From Perkinsela sp. pyNocScin1 (taxonomy: Eukaryota; Euglenozoa; Kinetoplastea; Prokinetoplastida; Perkinselidae), in assembly GCA_964019655.1 (NCBI GenBank), contig CAXHTR010000008.1, positions 992,001 to 1,056,000 of the forward strand: 64,000 nt of DNA. Direction: 5' to 3'. Position numbers and translations under genes: made by a program. Shown here one piece after another: positions 10,860-19,290 of the stretch; within the stretch, counting starts at the first letter, position 1; each line of letters opens with the position of its first letter. The notes below the pieces were generated by a model that saw nothing but the letters and a program-made list of their open reading frames with translations, did not search any database and was not told the DNA's origin.

Positions 10860-11516
10860 TCAAAAGCCACGATCGAGACTGTCACTCGCCTTGTGGACGA
10901 CCTGGCGCATGTACTGATAGAAAAAGTCGACGTACAGCGCGGTCTGCACGGAGCCAGCGACCCAGCTCACGACGGAGACGTACCCCTGGGCGAAGTAGCG
11001 GTAGATCCAGTTGAGCACGTAGAACACGCGGTACGCACCGAGGGCGAAGATGTAGTGGGACGTCAGCGCCTCGTAGCGCTCCGTGTTCTCGAGCAGGAAG
11101 ATCTGCGGGAGGATCGCGACGGCCTCGAGGTACTCGCTAAAAGTCCACAGAATCTCCTGCCACTCGTTGCGGACGTGGCGGTGGAACATGAGCGCGAGCA
11201 CGAAGCTTCCGCCAATGAGGTACCGGATGCCAAAGGTGTCGCTGGCGCGGTCGTAGGTCTCCGTCCAGGGGAAGCGGAAGCGCATGAGAAAGCAGATGTG
11301 GTACGACGTCGCGAGGTAGATGACCTTCATGATGCTGTTGTAGTAGCTCACGAAGCTCGTGAAGAGGTCCGTGTAGCGCGTGGTGAACACGAGGGCGTAC
11401 AGAAACTGCGTCTTGAGCGAGATGCCGGCAGCGGTGCGGAAGCGGATCATCTTCGTGAGGAGAAGCAGGATCGCCAGGAGGTGAAGCATGTCACCGACGA
11501 GGCGGAAGGGGTTCAT
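10860..11516 (-). CDS. ERD2: ER lumen protein retention receptor (KDEL receptor, ERD2)
   Basis: A 218-residue protein with seven hydrophobic helices, the usual length of the family. It begins MNPFRLVGDMLHL and carries the ERD2 signatures GISLKTQ near residue 32, the RYTDLF segment near residue 47, and a helix with YFYQY-like spacing near the C-terminus. The receptor binds the KDEL-type tail of escaped ER proteins in the Golgi and returns them in COPI vesicles. The short tail contains lysine and arginine. The leader is pyrimidine-rich right up to the ATG, with AG only before that tract. Confidence 0.96.
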   Translation of the reverse strand: MNPFRLVGDMLHLLAILLLLTKMIRFRTAAGISLKTQFLYALVFTTRYTDLFTSFVSYYNSIMKVIYLATSYHICFLMRFRFPWTETYDRASDTFGIRYLIGGSFVLALMFHRHVRNEWQEILWTFSEYLEAVAILPQIFLLENTERYEALTSHYIFALGAYRVFYVLNWIYRYFAQGYVSVVSWVAGSVQTALYVDFFYQYMRQVVHKASDSLDRGF

Positions 11517-12101
11517 TTTGTAGTAGAGGAATGAAGAAGTAGCACTACTCAGTAAATCCGCTAAAGGATAGGTGTGTTTGAGCTTAACAGTTCTAATTCA
11601 ATTCATTTACTTATTAAGCTTACGCAATTTTCCCTTGAAACTAGATGATTTTCTTAGTCGGTGATGATCTATGCGTAACCTGTGAAATTCTAGCTTGATG
11701 ACAGATTATGGGCGGAGGGTATAAAAGTAATTACTAAAATTACTTTACTTAACAGGTGCATCTGCTGCATCAAAAATTGACAAATGCCATCCTCACTAAA
11801 AATCTCGCCTATCTTCGACTAACTTTCTTACTCAAAATTTTAGATTACGATGCACCCTACCAAGAAAAAAACTAGAAAATTCCACTCAGCCGCCTCTTAC
11901 TCTAGATTTCCATTTTCGATTTATAAAAACGCCAAGAAAGTACAAGTATAACATAATTTACTCATAAAACTCCGAATTCCTACTTGATTGCTCGCAAGCT
12001 GTGCATAATTCATGGTCGGGTGCTGCGCGTCACAGTCAATGTTCGCTCACGCTGCTATGTATGTGCTATTGTATAGTATGGCGCTTCGATTCCGCGCGCT
12101 G
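11517..12101. other. Intergenic region, no gene seen
   Basis: About 585 AT-rich bases between the ERD2 gene and the PBP1-like gene on the minus strand. It holds a GC-rich spot followed by TATAAAAG at 11720-11727 on the plus strand, but no gene or RNA that this could serve is visible. No ATG frame here has protein-like features. Confidence 0.5.
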
Positions 12102-14564
12102 CTACGCGGGAAGCTTGCCCTTGCCCCGGAACTTGCCCTCCCCGCTCTTCGGCGCGTCCTGCGCGGCGTCGTCGTCCTTGGCGGGGCCGCGCGGGCCCTT
12201 CGGGCGCCGCTTGCCTTCGACAAACTCTCCCCTGCCATTTCCTTTGAGGCCCTCGCCGTCGTCAAACTTGGAAGGGTACCGTCCGAAGCGGCCAGGCTTG
12301 CCCACGTCGGCGCGGGGCACCGTCGGTGAGCCGTTCGGCCCTTTCTTATCGAATGGTTTGCGGGGCTTGCCCGGCTTTGGGCCGCGTGGCACGTTGGGCC
12401 GTGAAAAGTCTTTGAGATCTTCCTTCACATTTTCCTTGCCGAGCGATCTCTCGTCTTTCGGGGTACTAATTGGCGCTGTCTCGCCTTGCATCGCAATATT
12501 CTCTGTGACGATATAATTTTCTTCATACGCAATATTTTCTGGCATTGGTGGTATGTAGGTCTGCGGTGCGATTTCGCCAGTCAACCAGCTCATGCTGACC
12601 TCCACCTCGACGTTCGACTCCGACGGCGCGCTCGACACAACCATGCTGTTCGTCTCCGGGTCAAACACGATTTTGGGCTTCTCCGGCTTGATGGGCGCTG
12701 TTGGCGTTCGCTGTGGGCCCGTGTAGCCCACTGACGCGGCCCCTGCGCGCATCAGGTGCGGTAGCGGCACGCCCTGGGGGGCGAAGCCCAAAGTGTGCAC
12801 GGGGTGCTCAGTGCGCTGGTAGGCGTGGCCGCGGAGCTCCGGGTGGCGCTGCTCGAGCCGAATCGGCGAGTCGCCCTCGAGCGGAGCGTCCGGCACGTAC
12901 TGCATCGTCGGGCGGGGCTCAGGCGAGTACGGCGACTGCGCGAGCGCTTGTTGTGGTACTGGGCGGGCATTGGTCGTCACATGATCATCTTCTGGGACCT
13001 CTCGCTGGTAGTTCGGACTTGCGTCAGCGTATACTGGCGGGGTGCGACTGCCACGGGCTGGCACAGCGACGTCAGCGGCGCGTACGACGATCGGCTGCGG
13101 TGCCATCGACTGGAAGGGCGGGATGTGCACCGCCGCGGCTGGGACGCTCATGGGCTGCGCTGCCTCCTCGCCGCTGGACAGGCGCATGTGCACGGGCTTC
13201 TCGAGGCTCGGGCGCGCCCGCGGGGATATCGAGACCATCTGGACGCTACCGCGCGGCGAATAGCCCGGCAGGCCCATCGAGGGCCGCCGGTCCTGGACGT
13301 GGAGCTCCTCGGGCGTCTTGCGCCCGTTGAGGGGCGCACTGTGGGGCGACTTCGGGTTCGCGGCGACCTTCGGGCGCAGGCGCATGGGGTGGGCCAGGTC
13401 AGGCTGCGGCGCCTCGAGCGGCCGCTCGACGGGCGTCGGCTTGTTGAGTTTTTCGCTGTGGAGCTCGGCGCTCTTGGACTGCCTGGCGCGCTGGTAGAGG
13501 TTGACGGTTATGGCGCTGACGAGCGCTTCGCTCCGGCGCACGCCCTCGAGCGGTGGGGTCGGTGTTTCAGTGGTAGCGCTGCCACCAGACAGGCGCATCG
13601 CACCCACAGACTTAGTCACTGCCTCAACTTTCTCTGGCTCGTCTGAAGCGGCCGGCGGCGCGCCGGCGGGGCAGAATGCGACTGCGTTGGGGTTGAGCTT
13701 TGTGAGCTTTTCAGTCTTGTCGTCAGCGAGCATCTCCTTCGAAACCTCCTTGGCCTTGGAGATGTCCAGGCTCGGGACTTTGACATTTTCCCGCGGCTTC
13801 TGGTTACTCGCAGTCTTGAGATTTGCATCGCTGGCCGGCGGCTGGCGCACTGGCTTGGCCGGCGGAAAGTCCGGCTTGGCGTCCGGCGCGCGTTTGCTCG
13901 GTGGGACGTAGACGTTGGGGCGCGTGGGATTACTAGTACTTTGACTTTTGACAGAAGTGACGCTCGAATACAAAACTTCCTCGTCCTCGCCGCCGCCGGG
14001 CGTAAAGTCGACGCGCTCGGCGCGGTGGTGCACGCTGATCGTCTCAGACATGTTGATTTCCTGCTCCTTGCGGCGGGCCCAGTCGCGCTGCTCTTTGGTC
14101 AGTCCCGTGGGGATCGGCGTCGTGTACAGGTCCTCGCTGAACTCGCACATGCGCTCCGGGTCCCAGACGCCGAGGCGCTTGTTCTCCTTGAACTGGTCGA
14201 ACTTTTGCGGCTTGCCCTGCGACTCGAGCTCGTAGTAGCTGCTGGTTCCCGAGAAACTCATCTTCTGGAGCGTTTTGGGCTGCGGCGCGGGGGGCGGCCG
14301 CTCGGGCTGCTTCGTGGCGAAGGACGAGTCGTCGTCAAAGTCCTCGTCGTCGGCCCAGTTCTCGACTGCGAGTTTGGACTTGATGGCCTCGATGTTGGAG
14401 TCGTTCTGCTTCTGGTAGGTCGCGTACGACTCGCTCACGGTGGGGGACCCGCGGAGGACCTTGGCGGCGTAGTTGTTCGCCGATGGCGGCACGCACCATT
14501 TGGGTTTTTGTGTGGTATCCATTGAATTCAGCGTGTTTGGTGCATTGTCAATGTTACTATCCAT
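12102..14564 (-). CDS. PBP1/ataxin-2-like RNA-binding protein
   Basis: An 820-residue, largely disordered protein. Residues about 110-185 match the LsmAD region of ataxin-2/PBP1: a KENKRLGVWD stretch, then EDLYTTPIP, then a charged helix KEQRDWARRKEQEI. An acidic ENWADDEDFDDD patch precedes it and a YVPPSKR motif follows. The middle is rich in Pro, Ser and Arg, and the last 100 residues are rich in Gly, Lys, Arg and Pro. In trypanosomes PBP1 works with MKT1 and poly(A)-binding protein in mRNA stabilisation; that role is inferred here. No Lsm domain is evident before the LsmAD part. ATG at 14522 is an alternative start. The gene starts 102 bases from the divergent PPCDC gene. Confidence 0.75.
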   Translation of the reverse strand: MDSNIDNAPNTLNSMDTTQKPKWCVPPSANNYAAKVLRGSPTVSESYATYQKQNDSNIEAIKSKLAVENWADDEDFDDDSSFATKQPERPPPAPQPKTLQKMSFSGTSSYYELESQGKPQKFDQFKENKRLGVWDPERMCEFSEDLYTTPIPTGLTKEQRDWARRKEQEINMSETISVHHRAERVDFTPGGGEDEEVLYSSVTSVKSQSTSNPTRPNVYVPPSKRAPDAKPDFPPAKPVRQPPASDANLKTASNQKPRENVKVPSLDISKAKEVSKEMLADDKTEKLTKLNPNAVAFCPAGAPPAASDEPEKVEAVTKSVGAMRLSGGSATTETPTPPLEGVRRSEALVSAITVNLYQRARQSKSAELHSEKLNKPTPVERPLEAPQPDLAHPMRLRPKVAANPKSPHSAPLNGRKTPEELHVQDRRPSMGLPGYSPRGSVQMVSISPRARPSLEKPVHMRLSSGEEAAQPMSVPAAAVHIPPFQSMAPQPIVVRAADVAVPARGSRTPPVYADASPNYQREVPEDDHVTTNARPVPQQALAQSPYSPEPRPTMQYVPDAPLEGDSPIRLEQRHPELRGHAYQRTEHPVHTLGFAPQGVPLPHLMRAGAASVGYTGPQRTPTAPIKPEKPKIVFDPETNSMVVSSAPSESNVEVEVSMSWLTGEIAPQTYIPPMPENIAYEENYIVTENIAMQGETAPISTPKDERSLGKENVKEDLKDFSRPNVPRGPKPGKPRKPFDKKGPNGSPTVPRADVGKPGRFGRYPSKFDDGEGLKGNGRGEFVEGKRRPKGPRGPAKDDDAAQDAPKSGEGKFRGKGKLPA

Positions 14565-14666
14565 ATTCAAAGCGGGGGAAAGTTGTAGAAATGAATTTTT
14601 GTAGTAAATGAGACAGTGTTGATGGGGTCAGATTCACTTCGATTACTTTCAGTCTTCTACTCTTAA
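14565..14666. promoter_or_regulatory. Short divergent intergenic region between PBP1-like gene and PPCDC
   Basis: Only 102 bases separate two ATG codons on opposite strands, so the signals for both mRNA 5' ends must be packed here. On the plus side TTACTTTCAG lies 16 bases before the PPCDC ATG and looks like a pyrimidine tract plus acceptor. On the minus side a pyrimidine-rich leader runs about 65 bases to the ATG with no AG. Confidence 0.5.
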
Positions 14667-15401
14667 ATGGAACGCAAGCGAATTCTTCTGGGGATAACTG
14701 GCAGCGTGGCTGTCGTCAAGCTCCTCGACGTACTGATCGCTCTTGAGCACAAGGCCAAGGACTCTGGGTTTCTACTCGAAGTCAAAATTGTAGCGACAAC
14801 GAATGCGCTGACGTTCATCACAAATGACGTCAAAGAGGCCCTTCGGGAGCGATTTGTCAGGTCTATGCAGAATACTTATAAATCCGATTTGACTGCAGAT
14901 GAATCGTCCATGGCAACGTTTTTCGGTGAGCACATCAGAGACATCTCGCGCGAAGGATCAGATACACCACCGACACCCCACATCTTACTCACAGGATTTT
15001 ATACAGACCCTGACGAGTTCGCTCTGTGGAAGAACGAAGGAAAAGTGCTGCACATCATGCTCAAGAGCTGGGCGGATGTGTTCCTCATCGCCCCGCTCGA
15101 CGCGAACTCCCTCGCCAAGATCGCCAACGGCCTCGCGGATAATCTTCTGAGCTGCGTCGCACGCGCGTGGCCGGTCAACCGCAAGATCCTCATCATCGCC
15201 CCTGCCATGAACACCGACATGTGGGAGCACCCACTCACGGCGAAGCACATAGATGTCGTGTACGATACGCTGAAAGCGTTCCTGATTGATCCGATTCGTA
15301 AAGTCTTGGTCTGCGGTGATGAGGGTATCGGCGCGATGGCCCATCCAGACGTTATCGCCAATGATACGATAGACATAATTAGGGACTCTAAATGGTTCTA
15401 G
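14667..15401 (+). CDS. Phosphopantothenoylcysteine decarboxylase (coenzyme A synthesis)
   Basis: A 244-residue flavoprotein of the HFCD family. It decarboxylates 4'-phosphopantothenoylcysteine to 4'-phosphopantetheine with FMN. The N-terminal ITGSVAVVKL loop (residues 10-19) binds FMN, PLDANSLAKIANGLADNLL is the usual core, PAMNTDMW (179-186) is the substrate-recognition motif, and LVCGDEGIGAM carries the catalytic cysteine at about 216. Residues about 60-105 form an acidic insert longer than in the human enzyme. It is the only plus-strand gene between 9 and 37 kb. An AG follows a pyrimidine tract 16 bases before the ATG. Confidence 0.95.
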   Translation: MERKRILLGITGSVAVVKLLDVLIALEHKAKDSGFLLEVKIVATTNALTFITNDVKEALRERFVRSMQNTYKSDLTADESSMATFFGEHIRDISREGSDTPPTPHILLTGFYTDPDEFALWKNEGKVLHIMLKSWADVFLIAPLDANSLAKIANGLADNLLSCVARAWPVNRKILIIAPAMNTDMWEHPLTAKHIDVVYDTLKAFLIDPIRKVLVCGDEGIGAMAHPDVIANDTIDIIRDSKWF

Positions 15402-15719
15402 CGTACGTCGCTTGGTCGTCACTTTGAATAAATGGCTTCATTTTTTTAAATTTGTTCCTTTTTAACGCAGATTTGATGTACGAACCCAAAAAATGTTATT
15501 GACTGATGGAAGAATCCTCAACTGCAGTATCTCTCACCAATCAAAACTGACTACTAGTTAACGTTCCACTCTCCTTCACATTTGAAATTCTCTAAAAATT
15601 CTCCCAAGACTTATAGTACTATCACTACTACCTTCCCCATCACCCGCCTTAGAAGCCCATGGTGTCACTAGCGATGCATACAGTCAAGATTAAAGCCCAA
15701 GTTGAACAATCAGTTTAGT
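15402..15719. other. Convergent strand-switch region
   Basis: About 320 AT-rich bases between the ends of the PPCDC gene and the second LRR gene. It contains pyrimidine-rich stretches and an ACTAGT palindrome near 15551, but no gene was recognised. Confidence 0.55.
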
Positions 15720-16547
15720 TTATTTCGCGTTTATGCCGTTCCGGAGCGGTGCGAGTCGAATGGACCCCGTCCAGTTAAAGCCGTTTCCCTCCGCGTCGAG
15801 GGCCTCCTGGATGCGGTTGCCCTGGAGGTCGATAGTGCAAGATTCGATGGCCGTGCGGGCGATGCGCACGGTCTGCTGGCGCAGGTTGTTGTTCTCGAGC
15901 GCGAGCGAGCGCAGACGCTCGGGCAGCTGCGCCAGGTCGATGGTCCCCTCAAAGTAGTTGTCGTGCAGCCACAGCGCGATCATCGTCGCCGGCAGGCTCG
16001 TCAGGTCAAGCGTCCCCGTAAACTGGTTCTCCCCGACGTTGAGGACGCCCATGCCGCTCGGCAGCGCCGCGAGGTTGAGCGGGCCGCTGAGCTCGTTCTT
16101 CAGAATGTAAACCTCCTTGATGTCCGCCGGGAGGCGCGCAACCTCGAAAACCCCGTGAAAGCGGTTGTGGCTGAGGTTGAGCGAGACGAGCTTGCGCGGT
16201 AGCGCGGCAGTGTCGATGGTGCCGCGCAGGTCGTTGCCCTTCACGACGAAGGTGATGACGGTCGCCGGCATCCACCCGAGGTCCATCGAGCCGCCCGGGC
16301 CGAAGAAGGGCACCTCGATGAGCGACCAGCAGATGCGGTCGACGTCCTTCTTGGAGTTTATGCGCACGCCGTGCCACTCGGCGATGTCGAGGTAGTTCCC
16401 GCTGCTGTCCTTGAACTTGGCCGTGCCCGTGCAGTGCGCCACGAGGAGCTCGAGGAGGGCCTGGTCGTTCATCATCGTGTGCTCGATCCGACCAAAGTTC
16501 TCGGGGCCAGGGTCCGCGGCGAGGGCACAGAGGAACGCAGGGGTCAT
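15720..16547 (-). CDS. Leucine-rich-repeat protein (LRR paralogue 2)
   Basis: A 275-residue protein with the same plan as the one at 7771-8592: a short hydrophobic N-terminus (MTPAFLCALAAD), a cap with EWHGVRIN, CWSLIEVPFFGPGGS and GWMP, then about six repeats of the LPxxLxxLxLxxNxFxGxxDLxxLP type, and a short non-repeat C-terminus (ends FNWTGSIRLAPLRNGINAK). The longer open frame upstream begins with GTG, so I use the first ATG. The leader has long T-runs and TTGTACC eight bases before the ATG, with no AG between. It may be secreted or membrane-associated through its N-terminus. Function unknown. Confidence 0.87.
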   Translation of the reverse strand: MTPAFLCALAADPGPENFGRIEHTMMNDQALLELLVAHCTGTAKFKDSSGNYLDIAEWHGVRINSKKDVDRICWSLIEVPFFGPGGSMDLGWMPATVITFVVKGNDLRGTIDTAALPRKLVSLNLSHNRFHGVFEVARLPADIKEVYILKNELSGPLNLAALPSGMGVLNVGENQFTGTLDLTSLPATMIALWLHDNYFEGTIDLAQLPERLRSLALENNNLRQQTVRIARTAIESCTIDLQGNRIQEALDAEGNGFNWTGSIRLAPLRNGINAK

Positions 16548-16714
16548 GCCAAGGGGTACAACAAAAAAACAGAAAAAATAGTCGAATGAGCGCACATCTC
16601 GAAAAATTATTTGAAATTGCGCAAGAACGGGGCCTGGGGCGAATCATCGTACAGCAGTATACAGGGCACGGCAGTGGGAAGTCGTACTATAGCAGTCATA
16701 AAGGGCAGAGAATC

Positions 16715-17182
16715 TCATCGCAGACAGTCAAACGCCGCGTTTTGAATTTCGGCACGCGCTGCGTATCGCTCCTGCTCGTCTGCCGAGAGCGCGTGCCACT
16801 GCGACGCGATCGTGCGAAAAATGACAGATTTCGCCTGTGCCGTGTCATCTGCGCGCAGCGCCTCGTACCGCTCGCGTGTAAACAGAAGGTACCCAGTCGT
16901 GCGAAGTGCCGGCGGCTGCTTTCGCGATGGGCGCACCGCGCCGCTCTTGATGTCCGCTGCGCGATCGGCGCTCATTGCGCGGGCCATCGCCTCGAACGGG
17001 GCCCTGTCCGCGGCGTCGAGGGACTTCCACGCGCGGGCGATCGCGGCGAGCGCCTCGCGGGGCTTCGGGTACGCCCGCACCGCGGCGGGCCACTTGTCGC
17101 GCGTGAAGGCGTGGAACGCGGTGTAGCTCGCGCGGACGACGGTTCGTGGCCGATGCAGACACCTTAGGGACGGGAGGAGCAT
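16715..17182 (-). CDS. Two-HMG-box protein, probably mitochondrial
   Basis: A 155-residue protein. The N-terminus (MLLPSLRCLHRPRTVVRASY) is basic, hydroxylated and lacks acidic residues, like a mitochondrial presequence. Two HMG-box-like domains follow. Box 1 (about 20-72) has AFHAFTRDKWPAAVRAYPKP and AIARAWKSLDAADRAPFEAMA. Box 2 (about 95-148) has GYLLFTRERYEAL and IASQWHALSADEQERYAARA. This plan fits TFAM-like or KAP6-type proteins that bind and compact mitochondrial or kinetoplast DNA. The fold is well supported; location and DNA target are inferred. An out-of-frame ATG lies 11 bases before the chosen start. Confidence 0.78.
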   Translation of the reverse strand: MLLPSLRCLHRPRTVVRASYTAFHAFTRDKWPAAVRAYPKPREALAAIARAWKSLDAADRAPFEAMARAMSADRAADIKSGAVRPSRKQPPALRTTGYLLFTRERYEALRADDTAQAKSVIFRTIASQWHALSADEQERYAARAEIQNAAFDCLR

Positions 17183-17440
17183 GGTTGAGTCATGGTTTTA
17201 GTACTTCGTGCGTATTATGGTGGGAAGCGCTGGGCTGGGCATCTACAAGAGCGTAGGAACTACAGGTAATGGAAAAAGTATAGCGATACTAGTAGACATG
17301 AAAATCGACAATGATTGGTGCTGTTTTTTCGAGGAACAGGGACATGAACTTTCGTTCTCCGTACTGCGTCATCGATAGAGATAGACGCCATTCATAAAAT
17401 GAAGCTACGACATTTTAATTGTGAGGTCATCTCCTTTGAT

Positions 17441-19078
17441 TTACTCTTCGAGCTCCATGTTATGTGGATTATCCTCCGCAAACGCGCTTTCATCCAACCC
17501 AACAACACTGATGAGCAGACCATCGTCTTCCCATAGTGCCTCGAACGACAGGAAGTTCGCAGTGCAGAAATCATGATTCGGCGAATCATCCCCTTGTGAG
17601 GCTGAATCCTCAGACACTGATGCCTCGCTTAAAGGCGAATCTTTCGCAGTCAAAGGCACTTCCTCAGCCACATCTTCTGGCACTTCATCAATATCCAAGT
17701 GTAATTTCCTGTAGAGATCATCTGCCAGCATACTGATGTAGTCGTCCAGGGGCGCATGTGCCCGAAAGAGTGGCTTGCAGTGATTCTCCGCTGCCTCAAG
17801 CACCCGCTGGCTCTGGCTTGGGCATGCGATGGGTGACTGTGGCGTCGGAGAATGTGGGCTGTACATTGCGCTGTGTATATCGTACAAGCCAAAGTCCAGG
17901 GGGTGTATCGGCTCGTTCGCGCTTGTATCTGCTCTGCGAGTGACGCTGAGATCCATAGCGAGGTCAAACTGGGGCTCTCCTGGGTCGAATTCCCTCCACA
18001 GTACTTTCTCCGCGGGCACCTGTGGGGATAGCTGGATATCAAAGGCAGCGATGTCAATATCCTCCCACATAAACTCGCAAAAGCGCTTGTACTCTTCTGA
18101 CTGCTTCTCTTTGAGCTTCAGGCCCTTCCCAGTTTCTCTCGATGCCGACACATTTGTGCTATTTGTCACACCTTCGGGTGTCCGCAGTGAGACAATGCCG
18201 ACTGTCGCATTAAGCCGCTGAAATACTTTGGCCACAGTCACAATATACACAGCCATCGACGTCTCCGCGGCGCACTGCGATAGCCCAACCTCGTCCAGGT
18301 CACCATCACCATAGGTGAGCCTCGGCTGGCTACCGTCAGCGTCTTTGGACTCCTGCGAGGTCCCGCCGCTCAAGCGTATCGGGTCTGCGGCTGTGCCCGC
18401 GCCCTGGCGCAGTGCTTTGGGCACCGGGCAGACCTCAGTGATAAACGCAATGTTCGCACGGTCGAACGGAAAGGTAAGCTCGAGGGAAAGGAATGTGAGC
18501 GGGGCGACGCGAATGCGGAGCCGCTGCAGCACAGCTGAATGAGAATGTTTTTCATGAAAGTCGAGCGTGCGCTGGCAGCACGCCTTGTGCCTTCTGCGCA
18601 CTGGCCCTTCGGTTTCTGGCAGGGGTACACGCTCAACAGTTGCCTCGTCTATCTCGTCGTCTATCTTGATTTCAGACCCATGCAGAAAATACGCAGCGAT
18701 CGAGCGCTGGATATGGTCACCGACGTGTGGTATTGTGCATCGGTGTGCTTTTTTCTGTAGAGAATCACCAGCGCATTCCATTTGACCCATGCTGTTCACT
18801 TTGCCCCCGAGATCAGATTCCACATCTTGCCAACTGTCCTCGTCATAGTCTTGTGGGGTCCCAAGGAACACCTCAGCATCTTCTTCGATGTCAGACTGCG
18901 GTGTGCTTTCTAAATTTCGCATCGGCGTGGGACACCGCCGCCTGCAGCACGCGCTCAGCTCAACCTCAGAAAATTTCTCTGCAGGATAGCACCGAAACGC
19001 ATACAGTGCCTCGTGCACAAAGGCTTCGAGGAATGCAGCGAGGCACAGGCAGCTTTCGCCATTCTCGGGTTCTCCCAT
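17441..19078 (-). CDS. Hypothetical protein (545 aa), possible HORMA-like N-terminus
   Basis: The N-terminus reads CLAAFLEAFVHEALYAFRCYPAEKF (in two parts: CLAAFLEAFVHEAL then YAFRCYPAEKF), which resembles the first helix of HORMA proteins such as REV7 and MAD2, including the YPxxxF ending. The rest is acidic and Ser-rich with long disordered parts, and a moderately hydrophobic stretch around LSLELTFPFDRANIAF. No closure motif or C-terminal HORMA strand could be identified, so the assignment is tentative. The ATG at 19078 has an AG 3 bases before it. If HORMA-like, a role in checkpoint, meiosis or translesion repair would be possible. Confidence 0.6.
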   Translation of the reverse strand: MGEPENGESCLCLAAFLEAFVHEALYAFRCYPAEKFSEVELSACCRRRCPTPMRNLESTPQSDIEEDAEVFLGTPQDYDEDSWQDVESDLGGKVNSMGQMECAGDSLQKKAHRCTIPHVGDHIQRSIAAYFLHGSEIKIDDEIDEATVERVPLPETEGPVRRRHKACCQRTLDFHEKHSHSAVLQRLRIRVAPLTFLSLELTFPFDRANIAFITEVCPVPKALRQGAGTAADPIRLSGGTSQESKDADGSQPRLTYGDGDLDEVGLSQCAAETSMAVYIVTVAKVFQRLNATVGIVSLRTPEGVTNSTNVSASRETGKGLKLKEKQSEEYKRFCEFMWEDIDIAAFDIQLSPQVPAEKVLWREFDPGEPQFDLAMDLSVTRRADTSANEPIHPLDFGLYDIHSAMYSPHSPTPQSPIACPSQSQRVLEAAENHCKPLFRAHAPLDDYISMLADDLYRKLHLDIDEVPEDVAEEVPLTAKDSPLSEASVSEDSASQGDDSPNHDFCTANFLSFEALWEDDGLLISVVGLDESAFAEDNPHNMELEE

Positions 19079-19290
19079 AACTTATCAATTTTAGACACTT
19101 TTGCACATGAAAGCCTCAAGCTGGACTAGAGTGGCCCTGTACATTGAAATTTTTACTAACAAATATGTAAACCCTCATACAATGAATCTCATCCTTCATG
19201 AAATCACTCCCCACTCTTACACATTCGCAATATTGTGTATGTCCCAAAGCCAGCCTCCCCTCATCTCAATATATCTCTCTCTCTTTCCGA

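Noticed and set aside
11715-11730. TATAAAAG after a GC-rich spot, like a TATA promoter
   Set aside because: No gene or small RNA follows on that strand within a useful distance; probably chance in AT-rich sequence.
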